From Clostridiaceae bacterium (lineage in GTDB: Bacteria > Bacillota > Clostridia > Oscillospirales > Acutalibacteraceae), in contig JAEDIL010000005.1 of NCBI GenBank assembly GCA_016292455.1, forward strand, positions 1 to 38,397: a stretch of DNA of 38,397 nucleotides. Direction: 5' to 3'. Below, piece by piece: positions 16,075 to 22,812 of this stretch. The position numbers were made by a program, and so were the translations under genes. Under the pieces are notes generated by a model. The model saw only the letters and a list, made by a program, of their open reading frames with translations, was not told the DNA's origin and searched no databases. Every line of letters starts with the position of its first letter. The first letter of the stretch is position 1.

Positions 16075-16917
16075 TTAAAGCTCGATACCGCAAATTTTAC
16101 AATTGTTCATATGCTCTTCATAAGTTGAAGCGTAGTAATAATTCCAGTCCTTATCGGTGACAAAGAAAAAGTAATCGGTCTTTTCGGGTTCAAGAGCTGC
16201 GTTGATTGCGTCTGTTCCGGGGTTGCATATTGCGCCGACGGGCAGACCGCCTTTTTTGTAGGTGTTGTAATATTCGGAAAAGCGTGTTTTGTCACCTTTG
16301 ATATACGGGGAGGTCAGGATGTTTTCGTTCACATAGTTTATTGTCACGTCGCATTGAAGCATTCCGTAATCCGCACTTTCAAGTCTGTTGTGGAGAACGG
16401 AGGAAACCTTCCCCATTTCTTTAACAATTCCGGCTTCGGACTGAATGATTGAAGCAAGAGTGATTATTTCGTCCATAGAATACCCGAGCTTTTTTGCTTT
16501 TTCTTTCATTTCCTCCGTAATTTTGCTTTGAGTGTTGCGCAAAAAACGGGCGAGAACGCTCTCGGCGCTTTCGTCGGTGTAAAACTCGTATGTGTCCGGG
16601 AAAACATAGCCTTCAAGGAGGAACGCACGCTCATCTGTGTTTTTCATTCCGTCAAGAAAGCCGAACTTTTGAGCGTATGCGCTGTTTTTCACGGCTTCCA
16701 TAAAATCTTTTTCTGAGCAGACGCCGTTTTCTTCAAGCTTTCCGGCAATTTCGAGGGCTGTATAACCCTCGGGAAAGGTGAGGGTTACGGTCAGCGGCTT
16801 CGTTTCGGCTGTTGTTTTTCCGGCGGCGCCGACAGCATGTTCACTACCGCTTTTTGAACAGCCGGAAAGAAAAAGCAAAACAAGAAGCAAAAGGAGCAGA
16901 GCAATTGGTTTTTTCAT
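16075..16917 (-). CDS. mltG: Endolytic murein transglycosylase MltG, lipoprotein form
   Basis: MltG (YceG) cleaves nascent glycan strands at the membrane and acts as a terminase for peptidoglycan polymerisation. The 280-residue protein has a lipoprotein signal (MKKPIALL..., lipobox LSGC at about residues 17-20) in place of the usual single transmembrane helix. The family blocks TFPEGYTALEIA, LLEGYVFPDTYEF, ASIIQSEAG with the catalytic glutamate, VLHNRL, LQCDVTINY, YNTYKKGGLPVGAICNPG and the final FFFVTDKD are all present. GGAGAACG precedes the ATG. It is monocistronic or co-transcribed with the peptidase gene 72 bp downstream. Confidence 0.92.
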   Translation of the reverse strand: MKKPIALLLLLLVLLFLSGCSKSGSEHAVGAAGKTTAETKPLTVTLTFPEGYTALEIAGKLEENGVCSEKDFMEAVKNSAYAQKFGFLDGMKNTDERAFLLEGYVFPDTYEFYTDESAESVLARFLRNTQSKITEEMKEKAKKLGYSMDEIITLASIIQSEAGIVKEMGKVSSVLHNRLESADYGMLQCDVTINYVNENILTSPYIKGDKTRFSEYYNTYKKGGLPVGAICNPGTDAINAALEPEKTDYFFFVTDKDWNYYYASTYEEHMNNCKICGIEL

Positions 16918-16959
16918 TTTTCGTTCTCCGTTTCGTGTGATTTATGTCGATACTTGTAA

Positions 16960-16968
16960 ACTATACCA
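16960..16968 (-). promoter_or_regulatory. Possible extended -10 promoter of mltG
   Basis: The minus strand reads TGGTATAGT, an extended -10 (TGn-TATAGT) about 43 bp before the mltG start. No good -35 box is visible, so this is tentative. Confidence 0.4.
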
Positions 16969-17068
16969 CAGCAAGGCTTAAAACGGAATAAAAAGGAGAA
17001 AAATTAAGAATAAATTATGATTTATGCCGCCTTTTCAGGCTAAAAGAAAGAGTAATTTCAAAAAACAC

Positions 17069-17097
17069 TTGAAAAAACAGAGCGTTTGTTATAAAAT
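17069..17097 (+). promoter_or_regulatory. Promoter of efp
   Basis: TTGAAA (17069-17074) and TAAAAT (17092-17097) are 17 bp apart, 36 bp before the efp start codon. Confidence 0.55.
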
Positions 17098-17132
17098 ATA
17101 TGCGTAATTTTTTATATTCGGAGGAATACTAA

Positions 17133-17690
17133 ATGGTATCAGCAGGCGATTTCAGAAACGGCGTTACTTTTGAAATGGAAGGCAACGTTCTTCAGATTAT
17201 TGAATTCCAGCACGTTAAGCCCGGCAAGGGAGCCGCCTTTGTCCGCGCAAAGGTCAGGAACGTTATCACCGGCTCGGTTGTTGAGCGTACCTTCAACCCG
17301 AACGATAAGTTCCCCACTGCTTTTGTTGAGAGAAAGGATATGGAATATTCCTATAACGACGGCGGTCTCTATTACTTCATGGATCCGGAAAGCTATGAGC
17401 TTATCCCCATCAATGAAAGCGATCTTCCCGACAGCTTCAAGTTCGTTAAGGAAAACATGACCTGCAAAATCCTTTCCTATAAAGGAAATGTCTTCGGCGT
17501 TGAAGCTCCCAACTTTGTTGAGCTTCAGGTTACCAAGACAGATCCGGGCTTCAAGGGCGACACCGCAACCAACACCACCAAACCCGCAACGCTTGAAACC
17601 GGCGCTGAGGTCAAGGTTCCCCTTTTCATTGACGAGGGCGAAATGATTCAGATTGACACCCGTACCGGCGAATATCTCGGCAGAGCGTAA
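17133..17690 (+). CDS. efp: Translation elongation factor P
   Basis: EF-P binds between the P and E sites and rescues ribosomes stalled at consecutive prolines. The standard 185-residue length and three beta-barrel domains are recognisable: VSAGDFRNGVTFE, then the modified-loop region QHVKPGKGAAFVRAK with the tip lysine in PGKG (about residue 32), DMEYSYNDGGLYYFMD, and the C-terminal IDTRTGEYLGRA signature. GGAGGAATACTAA precedes the ATG. The CD1247-type gene follows at 56 bp, a pairing common in Clostridia. Confidence 0.97.
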   Translation: MVSAGDFRNGVTFEMEGNVLQIIEFQHVKPGKGAAFVRAKVRNVITGSVVERTFNPNDKFPTAFVERKDMEYSYNDGGLYYFMDPESYELIPINESDLPDSFKFVKENMTCKILSYKGNVFGVEAPNFVELQVTKTDPGFKGDTATNTTKPATLETGAEVKVPLFIDEGEMIQIDTRTGEYLGRA

Positions 17691-17746
17691 GCAGAACAAC
17701 TTTCAGGGAATGTTTTCCCGATTTTATACCGAAAGGAAGGAACACT

Positions 17747-18184
17747 ATGTCAGTTTCAGAAAAAGTTGCATATCTCAGAGGACTTATGGAAGGCCTTGAA
17801 CTTGACGAAAACAGCAAGGAGGGCAAGCTTTTTGCCGCCATCGTTGACACACTTGACGACGTCGCCTCGGAGCTCAGCGATTTTGAAGAGGATCTCGGCG
17901 ATCTGGACGATTATGTTGAAGAGCTTGACGAAGACCTTGCAGACCTTGAAGAGTTTGTCTATGATGATGACTGTGATTGCGGCTGCTGCTGCGACGATGA
18001 CTGCGATTGCGGCTGCTGCGATGATGACGACAACTGCATCGAGGTTACCTGCCCGGCCTGCAACGAGGAAATTTGCGTTGACATCGACGATATTGATGAC
18101 GACGGCCACGTTGAATGCCCCTGCTGCGGCGAAGTTCTTGAATTTGAAATTGAGGACGACGACAGCGACGAGGACGAAGAATAA
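17747..18184 (+). CDS. CD1247 N-terminal domain protein, Asp/Cys-rich with zinc ribbon
   Basis: This 145-residue, strongly acidic protein resembles the clostridial proteins annotated for a CD1247 N-terminal domain, usually found next to efp. Residues 1-70 form an acidic helical or coiled-coil region (VAYLRGLMEGLEL..., then repeated D-L-E/D-D pattern). Residues about 73-98 are almost only Asp and Cys, with two DCDCGCC-type repeats. A zinc-ribbon pair CPAC and CPCC follows, and the tail is poly-acidic. The cysteine clusters suggest metal binding, but no function is established. AAAGGAAGGAAC precedes the ATG. The gene ends 14 bp before MITE-like copy B. Confidence 0.85.
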   Translation: MSVSEKVAYLRGLMEGLELDENSKEGKLFAAIVDTLDDVASELSDFEEDLGDLDDYVEELDEDLADLEEFVYDDDCDCGCCCDDDCDCGCCDDDDNCIEVTCPACNEEICVDIDDIDDDGHVECPCCGEVLEFEIEDDDSDEDEE

Positions 18185-18198
18185 TCCAGATTTCTCAG

Positions 18199-18361
18199 AA
18201 GGGGCTGTCGCATTTAGCGCAGAGCAAAAAGAAAAATGCTGAAATGCAAAATTATATGGCTGCATTTTTCTTTTTTAACCGTTTTTTCACCCACTCGCGG
18301 TATCTATATACAGCTTCAGGGTGAAGAAAACGGTTTCTGCATCTAAATGCGACAGCCCCTT
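18199..18361 (+). repeat. MITE-like ~160-bp repeat, copy B (complete)
   Basis: The ends AAGGGGCTGTCGCATTTAG and CTAAATGCGACAGCCCCTT are perfect 19-bp inverted repeats. Inside are two hairpins: AAAAAGAAAAATGC/GCATTTTTCTTTTT (18226-18239, 18262-18275) and AACCGTTTTTTCACCC paired with GGGTGAAGAAAACGGTT (18277-18292, 18319-18335). The predicted fold is a three-way junction followed by TTTTTGCTTTT. It has no coding capacity and no clear target-site duplication. It begins 14 bp after the stop of the preceding gene, for which it is the only visible terminator candidate. Confidence 0.88.
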
Positions 18362-18439
18362 TTTGCTTTTCCGCCGGAATCGGCAGTTTTGATAAGAAAG
18401 GTTTAAAATGAAAATTTGATATTTTGGGGGAGAAAAACA

Positions 18440-18985
18440 ATGCTTGAAAGAAAAAACTATTATCATAACATACTTATTGACCTGCCCGATGATTATCTGA
18501 ACGGACAGGACGCAGGCGAGCTTTCAAAGCTAAGATACGGACTTTACAGCGTCGGCTGGTGCGGCTGTGAAATGATTGCAGTCTACAACGCGGCGCGTGA
18601 CCTCGGAATCAGAACTACCTTTCCGCGCGTGTGCTATGAAATGTATCCGAAGTCAAGCATAATGATGGGCTTTTTCGGTTCAAACGTCTGCGTTCTCGGA
18701 GATTTCTTCAAGGAAAGGGGGGTGCCGTATACAAAAACGTGGGACTATAATACCTTTTTCAATGAGCTGCCCCATTGCCGCTGCGGAATACTTTCCTTCT
18801 GGAACCACAGGCGCATTTTTTCCTCACTCCATACCGTTATGGTGAAGTATATTGACGGAAAAATTGTTGTTTTCAACAAGTCAAACAAGCGCACTGAGCC
18901 GGTTCCCGTTGATGACCGGCACGGTGTTACGAGAGACAAGTTTTTCATTGTCGGTTACCTCTTTGACGAGGAGGCGGTGAAATGA
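18440..18985 (+). CDS. Papain/C39-like cysteine peptidase-like protein of unknown function
   Basis: I do not recognise a specific family for this 181-residue protein. The segment SVGWCGCEMIAVYNAARDLG (C41-G42, residues about 37-56) resembles the Cys-Gly helix start of C39/papain-like proteins. A downstream LHTVMVKYIDGKIVVFN carries H131 and N146 in the spacing expected for a Cys-His-Asn triad. There is no signal peptide or membrane segment. I start at ATG 18440, behind GGGGGAG. Its stop overlaps the GPH transporter start by 4 bp (ATGA), so translation is probably coupled. Function could be a peptidase, an amidase or an acyltransferase; this is structural pattern recognition only. Confidence 0.65.
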   Translation: MLERKNYYHNILIDLPDDYLNGQDAGELSKLRYGLYSVGWCGCEMIAVYNAARDLGIRTTFPRVCYEMYPKSSIMMGFFGSNVCVLGDFFKERGVPYTKTWDYNTFFNELPHCRCGILSFWNHRRIFSSLHTVMVKYIDGKIVVFNKSNKRTEPVPVDDRHGVTRDKFFIVGYLFDEEAVK

Positions 18986-20565
18986 GCGAAAACACAAAGG
19001 GAAAAAGCCTCCTTGCTTCCGTCAAAAAGCTGATAGGCGTTGAAGAGGGAACAAAACTTGCCCCCATGCTCGGCTATAACTCAGCCATCTTTTTTACCGG
19101 CGGCGGTCCTTATGTTCTCGGCACCTATCTGATGCCCTTTCTGACGGACGTTGAGGGACTTTCCACCGCTCAATACGGAACAGTTGCTCTTTTTTCCTGC
19201 ATCTGTGACGCAATAACCGACCCGCTGATGGGAATTATTACCGACAGAACGCGCAATAAGCTGGGACGCCACCGTCCATATCTTCTCTGGGGTGTAATTC
19301 CGGCAATAATTGCATATTTCCTGATGTGGACTTCTTTCGGAGTTTCGCAGGCGGGCAACGGCACGAGAACGATGGTGTGGTATATTTTTACATATATGTT
19401 CTACAAGTCGGTTTCAACGTTTATCACGGTTCCGCACACCGCCATGCTTCCGCAGATTGCGCCGACTTATAACCTGCGGACACAGTTCAACGCGGTAAAA
19501 ACGATTCTTGACGCCGTTGCAAGCTATTCCTCGTTTTTTGTTTCCTCGGTTATTCTCGGCGGTCTCAGCTGCCTGATGCAGACACCGGACTTTTCGCCGG
19601 AATACAGGAGCCGCTTTGCAATAATGGGTGCTGCTCTCAGCCTCTGGACATCGCTTCCGCTGCTTATGACATATAAGCTGACAAAAGAGGAAAGCTCGGA
19701 AAACCAGGTCAATGAGCCGTTTGACCTGCATGCCTTTATATATCAGTATAAGTGGGTAATTAAAAACCGTATTTTCAGGAAGTATTTTGTGTTCGGCTTT
19801 TTCATACTCTTTTCCTCAGCTTTTGCCTCCCAGTGCTTCTATTATTATCTCCGGACGGTTATCGACCAGCAAAGCAACTATTCCATGCTGGTTCTTGTCA
19901 GCGGAATAGGTGAAGCCGCGGGATTTTTCCCGGCGTATCTTCTTTCAATAAAAAAGAGCAAGCAGCTTCCGGCAAGAATTTTTGTTCCGGTTGCGGCGCT
20001 TTCGCTGCTTCTTGCGTGGTTCAGCCGCTCGCTCGGCAACCCTGCAATAATTTTTATTGTTGAGTTTTTTTACGGTCTCGGTCTTGCCGGAATGGCGAGC
20101 GTTCAGAGCAACATTCTTCCCGATGTTACCGACGTTGACGAAATGCTCACCGGTCAGCGCAGAGAGGGCGTTATTTCAACGTTCTCAACCTTTGTCAAAA
20201 AGTTTGTCAGCGGCTTTGCCGCATTCGGAATCGGAAAGATTCTTGCTGCCTTTGGCTATGACACCGCTCTCAAAGGCAATGAGCAATCGCAGAGTGCAGT
20301 TTTCGGCGTTTCAATCTGCTATACTCTCGTTCCGGTTTGCTTCCTGATTCTTGCATTCCTTGCTATATGCACCTATGACCTCACACGCGAAAAACACGCC
20401 GTCATAAAGGAAAAGGTTGCTTTCAGGCATGAACACGGATATGTTGACGTGACTGAACAGGAAAAGGAAATGCTTGAAAAAATCAGCGGAGTGAAGTTTG
20501 ACGAAATGTGGCTCGGCAGTACTGAGCAGAAAGCCGAAGTCTCCGTTTTCGAAACGAACGAATAG
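18982..20565 (+). CDS. GPH-family (MFS) sugar:cation symporter
   Basis: This 527-residue transporter has about twelve membrane segments and belongs to the glycoside-pentoside-hexuronide:cation symporter family. The best evidence is the N-terminal block with TGGGPYVLGTYLMPFLTD and the loop motif DAITDPLMGIITDRTRNK followed by LGRHRPYLLW. A second half begins about residue 265. The cytosolic C-terminal tail of about 60 residues (from CTYDLTREKHA) is charged. The substrate could be a glycoside, uronide or other small organic molecule. It overlaps the upstream cysteine-peptidase-like gene by 4 bp, so the two may act on the same imported compound, but this is inference. Confidence 0.88.
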   Translation: MSENTKGKSLLASVKKLIGVEEGTKLAPMLGYNSAIFFTGGGPYVLGTYLMPFLTDVEGLSTAQYGTVALFSCICDAITDPLMGIITDRTRNKLGRHRPYLLWGVIPAIIAYFLMWTSFGVSQAGNGTRTMVWYIFTYMFYKSVSTFITVPHTAMLPQIAPTYNLRTQFNAVKTILDAVASYSSFFVSSVILGGLSCLMQTPDFSPEYRSRFAIMGAALSLWTSLPLLMTYKLTKEESSENQVNEPFDLHAFIYQYKWVIKNRIFRKYFVFGFFILFSSAFASQCFYYYLRTVIDQQSNYSMLVLVSGIGEAAGFFPAYLLSIKKSKQLPARIFVPVAALSLLLAWFSRSLGNPAIIFIVEFFYGLGLAGMASVQSNILPDVTDVDEMLTGQRREGVISTFSTFVKKFVSGFAAFGIGKILAAFGYDTALKGNEQSQSAVFGVSICYTLVPVCFLILAFLAICTYDLTREKHAVIKEKVAFRHEHGYVDVTEQEKEMLEKISGVKFDEMWLGSTEQKAEVSVFETNE

Positions 20566-20605
20566 TTACAAAACTGACTTCTTGATTAAAAATGTGTACA
20601 AATGA

Positions 20606-20634
20606 TTGACAACAATGAAAGCAGTTGTTAAAAT
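20606..20634 (+). promoter_or_regulatory. Promoter of the lipid kinase gene
   Basis: TTGACA (20606-20611) and TAAAAT (20629-20634) are separated by 17 bp. Confidence 0.65.
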
Positions 20635-20686
20635 GGCTTAAAGATATATACATAATCTTTAAAAACACTGCCGGAGGCATTGTCAC

Positions 20687-21643
20687 ATGGATAACGAAAG
20701 AAAGAAAGTTTTGCTTATTGTCAATCCCTGCGCCGGAAAGACAAAGTCAAGAGCGGCGACATTTGACATTGTTGATAAGTTTTCAAAAAATGATTATGAG
20801 TTCTCCGTTCATACCACAACCTGCCGCGGAGACGCAACGGAAATAGTCAGAAAAAATTATGAGGGCAAGGACATCGTTGTCTGCTGCGGCGGCGACGGAA
20901 CGCTCAACGAAACCATTAACGGAGTTATGGACGTTCCCTCACGCGTGCCTATCGGATATATTCCGACAGGTTCAACCAATGACCTTGCAACCACTCTCGG
21001 AATTTCAACCGACATTGACAAGGCAACCGATCTCATCATGTCCGGCAAGGTCAACAGCTATGACGTCGGTCTTCTGAATAATCGATATTTTTCCTATGTT
21101 GCGGCTTTCGGCGCTCTCACCAGAGCTTCCTACGCAACTAGCCAGAAGCTTAAAAACAAAATCGGTCACCTGGCTTACATACTCAACGGCTTCAAGGAAT
21201 GGAAGAACATCAAGCCCGTTCACATGAGGATTGAATATGACGGCGGAGTAATTGAGGACGACTTTTCCTTTGGCTCTGTTTCGAACTCAACATCGGTTTC
21301 CGGAATTTTCAAGTTCAAAAATGAGGACGTCAAGCTCAACGACGGACTTTTTGAAATTCTTCTTGTCAGAAAAATCAAGCCGATTACAGCTCCGGTCGTC
21401 CTTGGAAAAGTTATCCGTCAGGAATATGACGGAGAGCGTATTTTGCTTCTGAGAACGAGCAAAGTCAAATTCACTTCGCCCGACGAGGTTCCTTGGACGC
21501 TTGACGGCGAGTTTGGCGGTGCACACAAGGTTGCAATGGTCAATGTTCTTTCAAAGGCGATTGAAATCTGCTCTCCGGAAAATCCGCTCTTTGAAAAGGA
21601 TAATGTATTCTTCTCAACTGAGCCGGAAACAGAGACGGTTTAA
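20687..21643 (+). CDS. Diacylglycerol kinase-like lipid kinase (DagK catalytic domain)
   Basis: This 318-residue protein belongs to the DgkB/YegS family, which phosphorylates diacylglycerol or related lipids at the cytosolic membrane face. The N-terminal block is LLIVNPCAGKTKSR. The ATP-site signature is VCCGGDGTLNETINGVM (about residues 64-80), followed by YIPTGSTNDLATTLGI. In Gram-positive bacteria DgkB recycles diacylglycerol left by lipoteichoic acid synthesis; whether this is the DgkB orthologue cannot be settled here. GCCGGAGGCATT precedes the ATG. It has its own promoter. Confidence 0.88.
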   Translation: MDNERKKVLLIVNPCAGKTKSRAATFDIVDKFSKNDYEFSVHTTTCRGDATEIVRKNYEGKDIVVCCGGDGTLNETINGVMDVPSRVPIGYIPTGSTNDLATTLGISTDIDKATDLIMSGKVNSYDVGLLNNRYFSYVAAFGALTRASYATSQKLKNKIGHLAYILNGFKEWKNIKPVHMRIEYDGGVIEDDFSFGSVSNSTSVSGIFKFKNEDVKLNDGLFEILLVRKIKPITAPVVLGKVIRQEYDGERILLLRTSKVKFTSPDEVPWTLDGEFGGAHKVAMVNVLSKAIEICSPENPLFEKDNVFFSTEPETETV

Positions 21644-21694
21644 TTTGAGGATTTACAAACTTTTCCAAATAGTAAACTTTTTTTGAATAAATTG

Positions 21695-21723
21695 TTGACA
21701 ACTCTTGCGTTGTAGTGTATAAT
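21695..21723 (+). promoter_or_regulatory. Consensus promoter of the 35-residue peptide gene
   Basis: TTGACA (21695-21700) and TATAAT (21718-21723) match consensus at every position with the ideal 17-bp spacer, predicting strong constitutive transcription starting near 21730. Confidence 0.8.
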
Positions 21724-21773
21724 ACCTGTTGTAGAAATGTATCGATGTATCGCTTTCAAAGGAGGATGCTATA

Positions 21774-21881
21774 ATGGAAGGTTTCTTGCAGACAATCCAG
21801 GCTTTCATTGACTTCATTCTGAAACTCATTGCGATGTTCAAGTCGAATGAAGACACTGAGGCCGGCAAAACGGAACAATAA
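21774..21881 (+). CDS. 35-residue amphipathic peptide of unknown function
   Basis: This short gene has a full set of expression signals: a consensus promoter (21695-21723), AAAGGAGG at 21758-21765 eight bases before the ATG, and a strong terminator immediately after (21895-21921). The product begins MEGFLQTIQAFIDFILKLIA, continues with MFKSNEDTEAG and ends KTEQ. Residues 4-22 would form an amphipathic or membrane-seeking helix with a polar, charged tail; there is no Cys and no typical signal peptide. I do not recognise a family. Small membrane-acting peptides such as phenol-soluble-modulin-like or type I toxin-like peptides are possible, as is a membrane-protein regulator. No antisense RNA promoter was identified. 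Confidence 0.75.
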   Translation: MEGFLQTIQAFIDFILKLIAMFKSNEDTEAGKTEQ

Positions 21882-21894
21882 AATTGAATCAGGG

Positions 21895-21921
21895 GACTGC
21901 CGCTTTTGCGGCAGTCTTTTT
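21895..21921 (+). terminator. Terminator of the 35-residue peptide gene
   Basis: A perfect nine-base-pair stem GACTGCCGC-TTTT-GCGGCAGTC is followed directly by TTTTT, 13 bp after the stop codon. Confidence 0.9.
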
Positions 21922-22084
21922 ACGTTATATGTAGCGCGCCTTGATGGCTTTCTTGGATTGTTCGTTGTTTTTGGCAGTTTTTTTGATTATTTTCGGCTGC
22001 TTTTGATAATGTTCAACAATTTTGCAAAAGTTTCAAAAAATTGCTTTACTTTTGTGGTTGCTTGTGGTAGCATATAAAAAATCA

Positions 22085-22197
22085 ATCTTTAAGGGCGGTT
22101 CAGAGAGACCGACAAGATGTTCATATAGATTGCCGCGCAGTATCTTTCTGCGCATAAGTTATGTTTGTCTTGCCGGTTTCGGGCAGGATATTTTTTT
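22085..22197 (+). promoter_or_regulatory. PyrR-responsive attenuator leader of pyrR-uraA
   Basis: The PyrR-binding hairpin has lower stem ATCTT/AAGAT (22085-22089, 22114-22118), an internal bulge, upper stem GGTT/GACC and the hexaloop CAGAGA (22101-22106), matching the CNGNGA consensus. A terminator follows (CTTGCC/GGCAGG then T7, 22169-22197). The 3' arm ACCGACAAGA (22108-22117) is complementary at nine of ten positions to TCTTGCCGGT (22168-22177), giving the antiterminator. PyrR-UMP binding should free the terminator and lower expression of pyrR-uraA. The rest of the 345-bp gene-free stretch 21882-22226 holds the preceding terminator and presumably a promoter near 22040-22070 that I cannot define. 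Confidence 0.85.
22167..22197 (+). terminator. PyrR-controlled terminator
   Basis: The stem CTTGCC/GGCAGG with a seven-base loop is followed by ATATTTTTTT. Its 5' arm can pair instead with the PyrR hairpin. Confidence 0.75.
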
Positions 22198-22226
22198 ATG
22201 CTTTTTTCCGGAAAGAGGTGTTGAAA

Positions 22227-22751
22227 GTGGAACCGGTAGTTATGGACGCTGTCGGAATGGACAGAGCGCTTATGCGCATTGCCCATGAAATAATCGAAAA
22301 GAATGAATCAACCGAAAACCTTTGTGTAATCGGAATCAAGCGCCGCGGCGAACAACTCGGTGATATTGTTTCAAAGAACCTTGAAAAACTCGGTGCGGCA
22401 GTCAGAACGGGAAGTCTGGACATTACGCTTTATCGCGATGACCTTTCAACCGTTGCGGATCAGCCGAGACTGAACGGAAGCGAGATTGGCTTTGACATCA
22501 ACGGAAAAACGGTTATTCTTGTTGACGATGTCATCTATACCGGAAGAACGGCAAGGGCGGCAATTGACGCGGTCCTTTCCTTCGGAAGACCGGCAAAAAT
22601 TCAGCTTGCTGTCCTTGTTGACAGGGGACACAGGGAGCTGCCTATCAGAGCTGATTATGTCGGAAAAAATATTCCGACCTCAAGCTCCGAGGTCGTCAAG
22701 GTATGTATAATGCCTTATGAAAACGAGGCATGTGTTAAGATTTTGAAATAA
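22227..22751 (+). CDS. pyrR: Pyrimidine operon attenuator PyrR / uracil phosphoribosyltransferase
   Basis: PyrR binds UMP/UTP and the leader RNA to promote termination, and usually has weak uracil phosphoribosyltransferase activity. The 174-residue protein has the RIAHEIIEKN N-terminal block, the GIKRRGEQL substrate loop, TLYRDDLS, the PRPP signature VILVDDVIYTGRTARAA and the VDRGHRELPIRADYVGKN block. I choose GTG 22227 as start because AAAGAGGTG (22212-22220) is correctly spaced and the protein then matches family length; longer in-frame starts enter the terminator of its own leader. It is followed by uraA. Confidence 0.92.
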   Translation: MEPVVMDAVGMDRALMRIAHEIIEKNESTENLCVIGIKRRGEQLGDIVSKNLEKLGAAVRTGSLDITLYRDDLSTVADQPRLNGSEIGFDINGKTVILVDDVIYTGRTARAAIDAVLSFGRPAKIQLAVLVDRGHRELPIRADYVGKNIPTSSSEVVKVCIMPYENEACVKILK

Positions 22752-22812
22752 CTGCGGTAAAACTACACTTTGTGTATTTTTATATTTAAATTTTATCGGG
22801 AGGTTTGTAAAA

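Noticed and set aside
17756..18265. Frames on both strands opposite the Asp/Cys-rich gene
   Set aside because: They mirror the repetitive GAY/TGY codons of the real gene and run into the repeat element; no start signals were seen.
18199..18361. CRISPR-like repeats
   Set aside because: The repeat copies are dispersed over 30 kb, about 160 bp long, have terminal inverted repeats and no regular spacers; no cas gene is present.
18199..18361. Target-site duplication flanking the repeat elements
   Set aside because: Only A/T-rich bases flank the ends and no consistent direct repeat was found in the three complete copies, so recent transposition is not shown.
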